Shown here piece by piece: positions 17,208 to 25,990 of a stretch of 64,000 nt of DNA. Source of the DNA: Lentzea terrae (GTDB lineage Bacteria; Actinomycetota; Actinomycetes; Mycobacteriales; Pseudonocardiaceae); assembly GCF_003265345.1 (NCBI RefSeq), contig NZ_QFWW01000020.1, forward strand, positions 542,346 through 606,345, written 5' to 3'. Numbering within the stretch: the first letter of the stretch is position 1; each line of letters opens with the position of its first letter. A program made the position numbers and the translations under genes. The notes beneath the pieces are model-generated. The model did not search any database. It worked only from the letters and a program-made list of their open reading frames with translations, and was not told where the DNA came from.

Positions 17208-17368
17208 CTAGTGGTGTGGCCCGGAACGTTGCCGGGGTAATTCGCGGTCAGACGGGTGCATCGTGGTGCCGCCCCGCGTCCTCGTACTGGTTGTACGGGG
17301 GCGGTGCCGCGAGGCGCCCTGCTGAGCGCCGATGATTACCCCGTCCACGTTCTGGGTCACGCCGCTAG
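17208..17368. repeat. Giant-hairpin element, copy 1 (161 bp, CTAG ends)
   Basis: Begins and ends with CTAG. The left arm pairs with the right arm over about 35 bp with mostly G.U-type mismatches (as read on the plus strand). The centre holds a conserved block TCAGACGGGTGCATCGTGG (17248) and GGTGCCGCGAGGCGCCCTGC (17303), and the tip hairpin CGTAC-TGGTT-GTACG. Copy 2 is at 37241-37407. Outer arms differ between the copies, yet each copy is self-complementary. The right-hand CTAG supplies the TAG stop of the ceramidase-like gene. Confidence 0.8.
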
Positions 17369-18897
17369 CTGAGCAAGCCCTCGCACGCCGTCAGCACGAT
17401 GCTCTCGGTGCTGTCCGGCGACGCGGGGTGGGTTCCAGGCGGCGAGGGGCGGAACGGTGACGGCCACCCGTACGCGAGCTGGCCGCTGCCGTACCCGGCG
17501 ATCCAGTTGTCCCCCTGGTTCCATCCCGCCTCGTACCCGAGGTGGATGCCCTCACCGGCCCACAGCAGCTGGTCGGACGGCACGTAGCACTGAACCTCGT
17601 TGGCGTACCCCATGATCCACAGGTTCCCGGTGCCGATCTGCTCGGCGTACTCCTTGATCAGCACGTGGTAGATGCCGACCACCTCGTGCGCCAGGGCCAG
17701 AATGGTCAGCCCCGAGCCGAACTTCCAGCACTGGATGGGCATCGGCACGTTGGACTCCAGCGTGCCGTTGTCGATCTTTTCGATCATGATCCGGGCGTGC
17801 CGGAGCTCGGCGTAGCCGTCCCAGCCCGGCGTGTTCGGGCCGTGCGTGCGCTCGACGTACTTCTGGCGCAGGACGGCGACGTTGTCGGGGTCGTCGTTGT
17901 CGATCCAGAACGGCAGGGTCACCTCGATCAGCTCCGTCCTGATCGGACCGGTCACCGGGTCGAACTGACCGTTCTCGACGAGGTCGACCACGGCGTCGGC
18001 GAGTCTCGCACCGAGGACGGCGGGCTGGTCGACGTTGTTGTCGTGGTACGCCTCCTGGTCGCCCGCGGTGCCGAGGAAGAAGAACGCCATCGCACCGAGC
18101 CGCTGCTCGATGAACTCCGCGGCGGCACCGCAGTACTCGCTGTCGAAGACGTTGTCCCGCTTGCGGCACACGGGATGCGCGGCGGCACCGAACAGAATGC
18201 ACAGCAGCGTGTCGTCGGACGCCGCCCGCACCGTGAGCACCGGCACGACGTCGATCACCTCCGGCAGCCCGCAGCGGTTGTTCCCGATGTCCGCCGTGGT
18301 CTCGGCATAGGCCAGCTTCGCGGGGATCGGGGCCTCCTCGACGGTCCGCTTGACCAGCTCGACCACCAGGCCGATGAACATCCACGTGCTGTTGTTGATC
18401 GCGTCGACGTCGGCCGGCGCGAGGCCCATGATGACGACCGGGTCGGGGTGGGTGTCGCCGATGAACGGCCCCGAGTGGGTGTGGCTGGAGACGATCATGA
18501 AGTCGCTGTCGCCCACCAGGCCGAGCTCGTCGACCACCCGGCGCCGGATCTCCAGGTGCACGTCCCGCGGGATGCTCACCACGTCGAGCCGCAGGATGAC
18601 GTTCTTCGACCCGCCGTCGTGGATGGCGAGGCAGTGCGCGGTGAGCGGGCGGTGCGGGACGTGGTTGACGTTGGGGTCGGGGCTGGCACCGCGTGGATCC
18701 CAGCCGTAGCCGCCCATCCAGAGACTGCCCCAGCCCTTGCTGACCTGTGGCGTGATGTCCAGGTGGTTGTAGGCGACGGCGTACCCGTCCGCCGCGGCGA
18801 AGGCCGCCGGTGCGTCACCGAAGACCTTGCTGGTGAACACCGCGGTCGCGGCGAGCAGGCCGCCCCGCAGGATGTCGCGGCGAGTGACTTCAGGCAT
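17365..18897 (-). CDS. Secreted neutral/alkaline ceramidase-like hydrolase (Tat signal)
   Basis: 510 aa. TRRDILRGGLLAATAVF at the N-terminus is a twin-arginine signal. The body matches the N-terminal domain of non-lysosomal ceramidases, with VSSHTHSGP and GAAAHPVCRK supplying zinc-binding His residues. Ceramidases are usually 650 aa or more with a C-terminal Ig-like domain that is missing here, so it is a shortened member or a related amidase. The ATG at 18897 has GGGGAG 7 bp upstream. It lies 33 bp after the glucosaminidase gene and shares its promoter. The TAG stop is formed by the end of hairpin element copy 1. Confidence 0.75.
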   Translation of the reverse strand: MPEVTRRDILRGGLLAATAVFTSKVFGDAPAAFAAADGYAVAYNHLDITPQVSKGWGSLWMGGYGWDPRGASPDPNVNHVPHRPLTAHCLAIHDGGSKNVILRLDVVSIPRDVHLEIRRRVVDELGLVGDSDFMIVSSHTHSGPFIGDTHPDPVVIMGLAPADVDAINNSTWMFIGLVVELVKRTVEEAPIPAKLAYAETTADIGNNRCGLPEVIDVVPVLTVRAASDDTLLCILFGAAAHPVCRKRDNVFDSEYCGAAAEFIEQRLGAMAFFFLGTAGDQEAYHDNNVDQPAVLGARLADAVVDLVENGQFDPVTGPIRTELIEVTLPFWIDNDDPDNVAVLRQKYVERTHGPNTPGWDGYAELRHARIMIEKIDNGTLESNVPMPIQCWKFGSGLTILALAHEVVGIYHVLIKEYAEQIGTGNLWIMGYANEVQCYVPSDQLLWAGEGIHLGYEAGWNQGDNWIAGYGSGQLAYGWPSPFRPSPPGTHPASPDSTESIVLTACEGLLS

Positions 18898-18930
18898 GGT
18901 GATACTCCCCAATGTGTCCTGAGTGGAACG

Positions 18931-21177
18931 TCAGACCGGGTCGCCGGCGAGCTCGGCGGCGATCCGGGAGGCCACCACGTGCGGGTCGCCGCTGGGCGTG
19001 GTGGTGTGCAGCTCCTGTTGCCGGCTCCACGCGTCACCGCGGGTGTGCCAGTCGGAGAAGTCCGGCTCGACGCCGGAGGAGATGGTGCTGGGCAACGCGT
19101 TCAGGAAACGCACCCAGCGAGGCTTGTAGTAGCCGCTGAGCAGGCCGTGCCAGTCGCGGTTGGCGTACTCGTGCAGGGACGGCGCGGCGTCGATGCTCCA
19201 GATGGTGAGCATCGAGCGGGCGTTCCACTCGAGGATCGCACGTTCGTCGGCGTCCGAGCCCCACGCCTTGGCCTGCTCCAGCCACGGGCCGAGCAGCCAG
19301 TGCCGGTCGGTGGCGAGGATCTCCTCGGTGAGGTCGAGCGCGCGCAGGAAGCGCTGCGAGTGGTGCAGCACCGCATCGCGGTCCTTGTCCTGGTAAGCCT
19401 CCAGGATGCGGGTGCGCAGCTGCCTGCCCCGGTTCGCCAGCACCTGGCGGGTGACGTCGACGAGGTCGTACCGGTACGTCGGCAGGCTGCGCACGGCCGG
19501 TGCGACCTTCAGCATTTCCGGCAACGCCGGCATGAAGGCGTCCATGTCGTAACGCGGCCGGTCAGGTCCGAAGTTGGACGCCGAGCTGTCCGGGTTCAGC
19601 GTCGGCAGCATCGCGAACGGAGTCTCATGTGGACCTTCGCCGGTCGAGTGCCCGCTCGCGGCGAAGGAGTACGCGGTGTGCAGCAGGATTCGCCACGCCT
19701 CGGCGGCGTGCGGGTCGTCCGTGCCGTAGCGGCGGCGGGCGTAGGCGAGCACCCACGGCTCCAGGTCGACCGGGTCGCGGCGCCACGTCATCTCGCCGAG
19801 CAGGTCGGCGACTACGGGGTTGTTGTACGTGCCCTCCTGCACCCACGCGGTGCCGGCCAGGCGCTGCCGTTCCGGGGACCTGCGCACGTCCGGCAGGGTG
19901 CGGCCGGGCTCGACGAGGTTGCCGAACACGCCGAGCCTGCCGCCGAAGTTCCCGATCGTGCCCCAGCACCACGGCACACCCCAGTAGGCGTCGGTGTCCT
20001 GCCACTTGCGGCTGTCGTCGGAGTCGAGGTCGAGCACGATCACGCGCTTCTCGTCGACCGCGTTGAGCACGTCCAGCTGGGGGTTGTCCTGCCAGCCCTG
20101 CATCAGCCAGATCGCCCCCGGCACGGCGCGGTCGAGCTCGTTCTGCACGGCGACGGCGGCCTCACCGAGGTTCGCCCCGTCCAGGTAGCCGGGCAGCTCC
20201 TCCGTGCCGACCTCGTGGAACAGGTCACCGGAGTAGTGCGTCGTGGTGCCGAAGTGCTCGGACTGCGCCCGGTAGAAGCGTTGCGCCACCTCGGGATAGA
20301 GCGCCTCGGTGGTGTCCAGCCAGTAGGGCCGGGGGTGGCCCGCGTAGTCGTGCTGCGCCGGGATGTGCGTGTCCGGGTGGAGGTCGGCGAACGCCTGGTC
20401 CGGCACCTGCCCGGTGAACATCGGAAAGACCGGCGTGATGCCGAGCTCGCGCATCCGGCCGACGATCTTGCGGCCCAGCGCGACGCGGCGTTCGAGCAGT
20501 CCGACGCTGACCGGGCCGCTGAACCCGGACGCGTCCTCGTCGTAGCCGGTGATCTCGCCGTACCACTGCCACGGCTGGTGCGCGGGCTGCGCGATCCATT
20601 GGCGCACAGCCAGTTCGTCCATGCCGAAGTCCTGGAACGTGTCGTACCAGACGATCTCCTGGCCGATCAGCGCGAGCGCCCGGTTGGTGCCGCTCGCCGC
20701 GAGGAGGTCGAGCTCGCGCTCCCACTCGCTCCAGGTCCACCACGGACTGGTGTAGCCGAAAACCGTGAAGTTGTAGGCGTAGCGCTCGGCCAGCTCGGTG
20801 GACTGGCGGATGACAGCGCTGGGCGCGGGCAGGGTCGGAGGGAGCGCGACCCTGTCCGCGTTCGTGGAGAGGTGACCGTTCGCGACGTGCTTCAACCACC
20901 AGTGGAACGCCGACAGCGTGGCCACGGGGCTGGTGCCCGCCAAGGTGATGGCGCCTGGCGCGCCGCCGATCTCGAACGCGTCCGTCTCCCCCGTCCTCGG
21001 GGTGAGCTGACGCAGCGTGAACTGGTCCGCGGACCGGCCGAGGAGACGGGCGATCGCGGCGCGCACCGCCGGGGTGTCCGCAGGCACCACGGCCGACGCC
21101 ACCCCGCGCACGCCGGTCGCGAGGAACGCGGTGGCGGCGGTGCCGAGCACGAAGTTGCGTCGCGAGAAGGTGCGCAT
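18931..21177 (-). CDS. Secreted alpha-N-acetylglucosaminidase (GH89)
   Basis: 748 aa. MRTFSRRNFVLGTAATAFLATG is a Tat signal peptide. The protein follows the NAGLU layout: an N-terminal small domain, then the catalytic barrel with FGYTSPWWTWSEWERELD and SGDLFHEVG, whose Glu fits the acid/base. GTAWVQEGTYNNP then GEMTWRRDP fits the nucleophile region, and an all-helical C-terminal domain follows. GH89 enzymes release terminal alpha-GlcNAc from glycans such as heparan sulfate and mucin. It starts 61 bp after the SARP gene, is preceded by three 11-bp-spaced heptamers, and is followed by the ceramidase-like gene. Confidence 0.88.
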   Translation of the reverse strand: MRTFSRRNFVLGTAATAFLATGVRGVASAVVPADTPAVRAAIARLLGRSADQFTLRQLTPRTGETDAFEIGGAPGAITLAGTSPVATLSAFHWWLKHVANGHLSTNADRVALPPTLPAPSAVIRQSTELAERYAYNFTVFGYTSPWWTWSEWERELDLLAASGTNRALALIGQEIVWYDTFQDFGMDELAVRQWIAQPAHQPWQWYGEITGYDEDASGFSGPVSVGLLERRVALGRKIVGRMRELGITPVFPMFTGQVPDQAFADLHPDTHIPAQHDYAGHPRPYWLDTTEALYPEVAQRFYRAQSEHFGTTTHYSGDLFHEVGTEELPGYLDGANLGEAAVAVQNELDRAVPGAIWLMQGWQDNPQLDVLNAVDEKRVIVLDLDSDDSRKWQDTDAYWGVPWCWGTIGNFGGRLGVFGNLVEPGRTLPDVRRSPERQRLAGTAWVQEGTYNNPVVADLLGEMTWRRDPVDLEPWVLAYARRRYGTDDPHAAEAWRILLHTAYSFAASGHSTGEGPHETPFAMLPTLNPDSSASNFGPDRPRYDMDAFMPALPEMLKVAPAVRSLPTYRYDLVDVTRQVLANRGRQLRTRILEAYQDKDRDAVLHHSQRFLRALDLTEEILATDRHWLLGPWLEQAKAWGSDADERAILEWNARSMLTIWSIDAAPSLHEYANRDWHGLLSGYYKPRWVRFLNALPSTISSGVEPDFSDWHTRGDAWSRQQELHTTTPSGDPHVVASRIAAELAGDPV

Positions 21178-21214
21178 TCCGGTTCCTGTCGTCAACGAGA
21201 TCCTGCTGGTGACG

Positions 21215-21258
21215 ACTCTGATCGCACGCGATGACGTCCTATTGACGTGCCGTTGACG
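21215..21258 (-). promoter_or_regulatory. SARP-type direct repeats and -10 of the glucosaminidase operon
   Basis: On the minus strand, CGTCAAC (21258-21252), CGTCAAT (21247-21241) and CGTCATC (21236-21230) repeat every 11 bp. Nine bases later CAGAGT (21220-21215) is a candidate -10. SARP regulators bind heptamer repeats with this period just upstream of the -10. The block overlaps the last codons and stop of the SARP gene itself. Confidence 0.65.
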
Positions 21259-24200
21259 CCAGCACGTCAAGCACCCTCATCGCTCGCTTCTGCCCCAGCT
21301 CGTCACCCGCCTCGCGCGCCGACTCCAGCGCCTTGACAACGTGCTGACCAGCGGATTCCCGCTCCTCCAAGGCCAGCTCGACCTCGGCGAGCGCGACCAG
21401 CGCCTGCGTCTCCCGCAACCGGAAACCGGTGCTTTCCGCGAGTGCCAGCGCCTGCCGGGCGAACGCCAGCGCGTCATCGGCGGCGCCGAGCACGCGCAGA
21501 TCGGCGCTCAGCCCGATCAGCGCGGTGATCTCGCCCTGCCGGTAGCCGGCGTTGCGGCTGAGGGTCAGCGCGGTGGTGTGCTTGGTCCGGGCGTCAGCCG
21601 GGTTGCCGCCGCGCAGCTCGATGGACGCGAGGGTGTTCAGCGCGTCCGCCTCGTAGCGCAGGTTCCTGGTCTCCTGGGCCAGCGCCAGTGCCTGGCGGCA
21701 GTGCTCGACGGCCTGGTCGAGGTCGCCGGCCTCGCGGTGGGTGGCGGCCAGGTTCTGCAGCACTTCGGCCTCGTCGTGCCGTGACTGCAGCCGCCGGTAG
21801 ACGGCGAGCGCGGCACGGTGGTGGCCGAACGCCTCGTCGATGCGGCCTTTGCGCAGGCACACGCCGCCCAGGTTGTTGCGGGCGGTCGCCTCGGTGTGCG
21901 TGAGCCCCCACCTGGCGGTCAGCTCCAGCGCCTCGGCCAGATGGGTCTCCGCGAGGTCCAGCTCGGCGCTCTCCAGGTGCATCGCCCCCAGGTTGACCAG
22001 CGCGGCTGCCTCGATGTGGGGCTCGCCGAGCTCCCTGGCCACCTCCAGCGCCCGCGTGGAGTGGTCGACGGCCTGCTTCAGGTCGCCCAGCTCGAGGTGG
22101 ACGATGCCGAGGTTGCTCAGCGCGACGCTCTCGCCGCGCCGTTCGCCGACGGCCTCGTGACCGTCGAGTGCCCTGGTCAGGTCCGCGATCGCGGCCGGGT
22201 AGTCGCCACGGCTCCAGTGCAGCGTGCCGCGGCTGTTGTGCAGCCAGGCGCGGACGATGTGCTCCCCCGCTCGTTCCGCCGCCAGCAGAGCGGTGGTGGT
22301 CACGGTCATCAGGTCCACGTCGAGGCGCCGGGAGTGCAGGTAACCGCGGACGGCGTCGGTCAGGTGCCAGGAGAACTCGGGCGCGACCGCGACCGCCTGC
22401 TCGATGGCGGCCACCAGGTTCGCCCGTTCCGCCTGGAACCAGGCCGCGGCCTCCTCGTCGTCGGACAGGTGCGGCACCGCCGGCGGAGTGCTCGGAGCCG
22501 GTCTCTCCAGCCTCGCCAGGGTCGGGTTGAGCAGCTTGGCCGAGACGTCCGCGGTGTGCAGGTAGTGCTCGTACAGCCGCCGCAACGCCTGCTCGCGGAT
22601 CGGCGGCTCGTCCTCCTCCAGGGCGATCGTGACCGCGTACAGGCGCAGCAGGTCGTGGAACTGGTACCGGCGCGGCTCGTACTGCTGGACCAGGCTCGCC
22701 GCGGCGAGCTGCTCGACCAGCCGGGTCGCCTCGCCGAACGAGGTGTTCAGCAGCGCCGCGGCCGTCGGCACGGTGAAGTCCGCGCCCGGTGCCGGCCCGA
22801 GCAGCCGGAACAGCCGGCGCGCCTCGGGTTTGAGCGCCCGGTACGACGGCACGAACGCACCCCGCACGGCCGCCGTCTCGTCACCCTCCACCGCGAGCGC
22901 CGCGAGCCGGTCGTCCTGCCGCAGCTCGGCGACGTAGTCCGCGACATCCGCCCGCGGCCTGCCGGACAGGTTCGCCGCGGCGATGCGCAACGCCAGCGGC
23001 AGTCGCCCGCACAGCTCGGTCAGCTCCGCGCAGTCGTCCTCCTCGACCGCCGCGATCCTGGCGATCAACGCCCGCGCCTCGCGTTCGGACAGCACGTCCA
23101 GCGGGATCCGCCGGGCACCCTGCAACGCGGTCAGGCCGCGCAGCTCGCTGCGGCTCGTCACCAGCACCGCGCAGCCCGGTTCCGCCGGCAGCAGCCCGCG
23201 CACCTGGTCCGCGTCCGCGGCGTTGTCCAGCAGCATCAGCACCCGCTTGCCGGTGAGCAGGGTCTGGAAGACGACCTCCTGCTCGTCCTGCTCCAGCGGG
23301 ATCTGCTCGGCGGGCAGGCCGAGCGCGCGCAGGAGGTAGCGCTGGGCCTGCGAGACGGTCATGGTCTGCTCGGTCGAGTAGCCGAGCAGGTTGACGTGCA
23401 GCACGCCGTCCGGGAACTCGGGCCGCAGCCGGTGCGCCAGGTGCACCGCGAGCGCGGACTTGCCGACCCCGGGCGGTCCGGAGAGGACGACGATCGGCGC
23501 GGCCGTGGTGTTCTTCGTGCTGAGCAGCCCGGCGGCCGCGGCGATCTGCTCGGCCCGCCCGACGAAGTCGCCGATGTCCGGGGGCACGGTCGTGCGCAGG
23601 GGCGCCCTGGCCGGTGCCTGTTGGGCAGGAATGGCCAGCGAGGGGTCGTCGCGCAGGATCGCCTCGTGCAGCCGCCGCAGTTGCTCACCTGGCCGGAGCC
23701 CGAGATCCTCGGCGAGCAGCACGTCGAGGTCGCGGTAGACCTGCAACGCGTCCGCCTGCCTGCTGCACCGGTACAACGCCAGCATGAGGTCGGCCCAGAA
23801 CCGCTCCCGGAACGGGTGCTCGCTGGTCAGCGTGCGCAGCTCGCCGATCACCTCGCCGTGTGCCCCCAGCTCCAGGTCGGCCTGGATGCGCAGCTCCAGC
23901 GCCACGAGCCGCTGTTCCTCCAGCGCGGGCACGGCGTCGCGGTGCAACGCGTCCGACGGCACGTCCGCGAGCGCCGGCCCCCGCCACAACCCGAGTGCCC
24001 GGTGCAGCAACGCCGACCGCTCGCGCGCCTCGCCGGTGCGCCGCGCCTGCGCGACGAGCCCGGCGAACCGCACGTGGTCGACCAGGGCCGGGTCGGCGTT
24101 CAGCAGGTAGCCGCCGTGCCTGGTGACCACGGCCTGCGGATCGCCGAGCGCCTGCCGCAACCGCATCACGTACGCCTGGCAGGTGCTCCGGGCGCCGGTC

Positions 24201-24373
24201 GGCGGGTCGTCGTTCCACAGGCTGGTGACCAGCTGGTCCACCGACACGACCTCGCCTGCCTGCAGCACCAGCGTCGCCAGCACGATCCGGTGCTTCGCCG
24301 CCGACAGCGTCAGCGGGACGCCCTCGCGGCGCACTTCCAGCGGCCCCAGGGTGCCGAACGCCCACTCGTCCAT
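21239..24373 (-). CDS. AfsR-type SARP regulator (OmpR-like HTH, BTAD, NB-ARC, TPR)
   Basis: 1044 aa. Residues 1-95 form the winged helix (FGTLGPLEVRREG, LSAAKHRIVLATLV). Residues 95-245 form the BTAD domain. An NTPase module starts at FVGRAEQ with P-loop GPPGVGKSAL near residue 300 and MLLDNAADADQV as Walker B. The last 400 residues are tetratricopeptide repeats. Such large SARPs activate secondary-metabolite or extracellular-enzyme genes. GGAAGGA precedes the ATG at 24373. It is followed by the glucosaminidase gene, whose promoter carries 11-bp heptamer repeats; the same repeats precede the wall-hydrolase operon, so both are likely targets. Confidence 0.9.
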   Translation of the reverse strand: MDEWAFGTLGPLEVRREGVPLTLSAAKHRIVLATLVLQAGEVVSVDQLVTSLWNDDPPTGARSTCQAYVMRLRQALGDPQAVVTRHGGYLLNADPALVDHVRFAGLVAQARRTGEARERSALLHRALGLWRGPALADVPSDALHRDAVPALEEQRLVALELRIQADLELGAHGEVIGELRTLTSEHPFRERFWADLMLALYRCSRQADALQVYRDLDVLLAEDLGLRPGEQLRRLHEAILRDDPSLAIPAQQAPARAPLRTTVPPDIGDFVGRAEQIAAAAGLLSTKNTTAAPIVVLSGPPGVGKSALAVHLAHRLRPEFPDGVLHVNLLGYSTEQTMTVSQAQRYLLRALGLPAEQIPLEQDEQEVVFQTLLTGKRVLMLLDNAADADQVRGLLPAEPGCAVLVTSRSELRGLTALQGARRIPLDVLSEREARALIARIAAVEEDDCAELTELCGRLPLALRIAAANLSGRPRADVADYVAELRQDDRLAALAVEGDETAAVRGAFVPSYRALKPEARRLFRLLGPAPGADFTVPTAAALLNTSFGEATRLVEQLAAASLVQQYEPRRYQFHDLLRLYAVTIALEEDEPPIREQALRRLYEHYLHTADVSAKLLNPTLARLERPAPSTPPAVPHLSDDEEAAAWFQAERANLVAAIEQAVAVAPEFSWHLTDAVRGYLHSRRLDVDLMTVTTTALLAAERAGEHIVRAWLHNSRGTLHWSRGDYPAAIADLTRALDGHEAVGERRGESVALSNLGIVHLELGDLKQAVDHSTRALEVARELGEPHIEAAALVNLGAMHLESAELDLAETHLAEALELTARWGLTHTEATARNNLGGVCLRKGRIDEAFGHHRAALAVYRRLQSRHDEAEVLQNLAATHREAGDLDQAVEHCRQALALAQETRNLRYEADALNTLASIELRGGNPADARTKHTTALTLSRNAGYRQGEITALIGLSADLRVLGAADDALAFARQALALAESTGFRLRETQALVALAEVELALEERESAGQHVVKALESAREAGDELGQKRAMRVLDVLASTARQ

Positions 24374-24482
24374 CCCAAGTCCTTCCCCCAGGACTCAGGA
24401 TATTGCTGAACACGGCGAGCTCGGTCAACCGCTCCCGCCGTGCTCCAGGCGACCAGGCGATCCCGACCGGGTGACGTACAGG

Positions 24483-24509
24483 GGCTGTCGTCCAAAGTGG
24501 ACGACAGCC
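24483..24509. terminator. Terminator downstream of the type VII cassette
   Basis: GGCTGTCGTCCA and its exact complement pair over 12 bp with loop AAG. It lies between the end of the 265-aa gene (24543) and the start of the SARP gene (24373), both on the minus strand. Confidence 0.75.
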
Positions 24510-24542
24510 GGTAGCCGTTCGGTCTCGGTCAGCAGGCCGATG

Positions 24543-25340
24543 TCATCTCGCCGGCGAAGCTGCCGTCGGCAGCTTCGCCTGCCCGCCCTGCGCCTGTTCG
24601 CCGATGACCGACATGGCCTGCTTCACGATCTTGAGCACTGCCTGCGCGCCCTCGACGAGCTTGATCAGGTTCTCGCCACTGGCCAGCAGCTCGCCCAGCT
24701 TCGCCGCGATCTGCGTGCCGCACTCGACGGCGATCTGCACGCACTGCGGGATCGCCACGGCGATGCTCTGCCCGAACGTCGCCGGTGCCGCGGCGATCGC
24801 CTGGGTCATGATCGGCACGATCTTGCCGACCGCCTCGGTGATCAGCCGGGTGACCTCGGCGACGACCTGTGCCACCACCTGGCCCGCCTTGATCAGCGCC
24901 GACGCGTTGGTCAGCGCGGTCTCCGCGACGGACAGCACGCCGTCGACGAGTTCCTTGCCGGTCTTGGCGTAGTCCTCGGCGCTCTGGCCGGACCAGTCAC
25001 TGGTCTCGCTGCTCGCCTTGCCCTGGTAGTCCTGGGCGAGCGCGGTCGCGGCCTGGCCGGCCTTCTCGAACTCGCCCGCGCCCTGCTGGACGCCGTCCGG
25101 GTTGCCCTTGAGCTGGTTCAGCGGCTCTTCCAGGAACGAGATCATCGGCGTGAGGAAGCCGACGCCCGCACTGTCCAAGGCCTGCAACGGTTTCCCGTTC
25201 GAGCCCAACTCTCCGATGTCGGCCTTGGGAGTGGCGGCGAGGTCCCGCGACAACCACTCGTCGCCTGCGATGGCGTTCGTGGTGGTGCGGAGCTCGTTGA
25301 GCAGCGCGTTGATCGTGCCCGCGTCGGTCGTCGTGGTCAT
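24543..25340 (-). CDS. Type VII secretion-associated helical protein (WxG motif)
   Basis: 265 aa, predicted all-helical, alanine- and glutamine-rich, without a signal peptide. A WSGQSAEDYAKTG segment near residue 115 resembles the helix-turn-helix WxG motif of ESX substrates. The middle and end are amphipathic helices (AVGKIVPIMTQAIAAAPATF), as in EspB- or PPE-like proteins. It is the last gene of the cassette; its start overlaps the EspC-like gene by 4 bp. It could be the effector-type substrate of the operon. No toxin domain is recognisable at its C-terminus. Confidence 0.65.
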   Translation of the reverse strand: MTTTTDAGTINALLNELRTTTNAIAGDEWLSRDLAATPKADIGELGSNGKPLQALDSAGVGFLTPMISFLEEPLNQLKGNPDGVQQGAGEFEKAGQAATALAQDYQGKASSETSDWSGQSAEDYAKTGKELVDGVLSVAETALTNASALIKAGQVVAQVVAEVTRLITEAVGKIVPIMTQAIAAAPATFGQSIAVAIPQCVQIAVECGTQIAAKLGELLASGENLIKLVEGAQAVLKIVKQAMSVIGEQAQGGQAKLPTAASPAR

Positions 25341-25636
25341 CGGCCGGCTCCAACCACCGCGGCGGCGTTGTCGTCATCGGTGCGCTGGTACAGGTCAGCC
25401 GTCCGCCGCATGCCTTCGCCCACCTTGTCCATTGTGGACGCGACGTGCGCGAAGGCGTTGAGGGTCTCCCCCATCGCGCTGCTCAGGCCGCCCGTGAGGA
25501 ACTGGGCGAACGAGCCGAGCGAGCCCTGGCCGAGCTGGTCGGGCAGTTGGGTGCCCGTGGCGGACAGCTGGTCGGCGTATCCGGAGAGCGTTGCGGCGTG
25601 CTTGCGCAGCTGCTCGTGGTCGGCGGTGAACGTCAT
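25337..25636 (-). CDS. EspC-like type VII secretion target
   Basis: 99 aa, two helices. It fits the EspC family of ESX-associated proteins: FTADHEQLRKHAATLSGYA at the start, a glycine break near residue 45, and ADLYQRTDDDN at the end. The YQRTD sequence fits the YxxxD/E export signal. It overlaps its neighbours on both sides by 4 bp, so it is translated with the YbaB-like and 265-aa proteins. It probably pairs with another small protein of the cassette for export. Confidence 0.75.
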   Translation of the reverse strand: MTFTADHEQLRKHAATLSGYADQLSATGTQLPDQLGQGSLGSFAQFLTGGLSSAMGETLNAFAHVASTMDKVGEGMRRTADLYQRTDDDNAAAVVGAGR

Positions 25637-25977
25637 CGCACGGCCTCCGGCATGTGCGAGGTGATCTGGTGCAACGCGTCGCTTTCGCCGAGGTAGTTCG
25701 CCATCACCTCGGCCATGCGCGCGCTCGCGAGCCGTTGTGCTTCCCGTGCGGTGCTGACGATCAGCACCGCGAGCGTGTCGACGTCGAGCTTGCGTGCCGC
25801 CGGCGTCAACGCGACATCGCCGAGCACACCGCCCGCGTTGACCGTCACGGTGACCTCACCGCGTGGCGAGGTCGCGCTCGCCCCGACCTCGGCGAGGCTC
25901 GCGCTGGCACTTCGAGCGCTGTACGCCACCCGCTCCAGGCGTTCCTGGTAGTCCGCCAGCCACTGCGCTGGATCCAC
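25633..25977 (-). CDS. YbaB/EbfC family nucleoid-associated-like protein
   Basis: 114 aa. VDPAQWLADYQERLERVAYSARSA is the N-terminal helix and the central strand block reads GEVTVTVNAGGVLGDVALTP, typical of YbaB. True YbaB proteins bind DNA as dimers. YbaB-like genes are recurrent members of actinomycete ESX substrate cassettes, where they may act as scaffold proteins instead. The GTG at 25977 was chosen because GGGGAG lies 5 bp upstream. It overlaps the EspC-like gene by 4 bp and follows espG by 13 bp. Confidence 0.8.
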   Translation of the reverse strand: MDPAQWLADYQERLERVAYSARSASASLAEVGASATSPRGEVTVTVNAGGVLGDVALTPAARKLDVDTLAVLIVSTAREAQRLASARMAEVMANYLGESDALHQITSHMPEAVR

Positions 25978-25990
25978 TTCTCCCCCTCTT

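Noticed and set aside
17542-21234. A 1230-residue open frame on the plus strand
   Set aside because: It is antisense to the glucosaminidase and ceramidase-like genes, is Arg/Gly/Asp/Val-rich and has no domain; a GC-skew shadow.
21818-24409. An 863-residue open frame on the plus strand
   Set aside because: Antisense to the SARP gene with low-complexity Arg/Gln/His content.
25633-25977. YbaB-like gene as a housekeeping nucleoid protein next to recR
   Set aside because: No recR or dnaX nearby; it is embedded by overlap in the type VII cassette.
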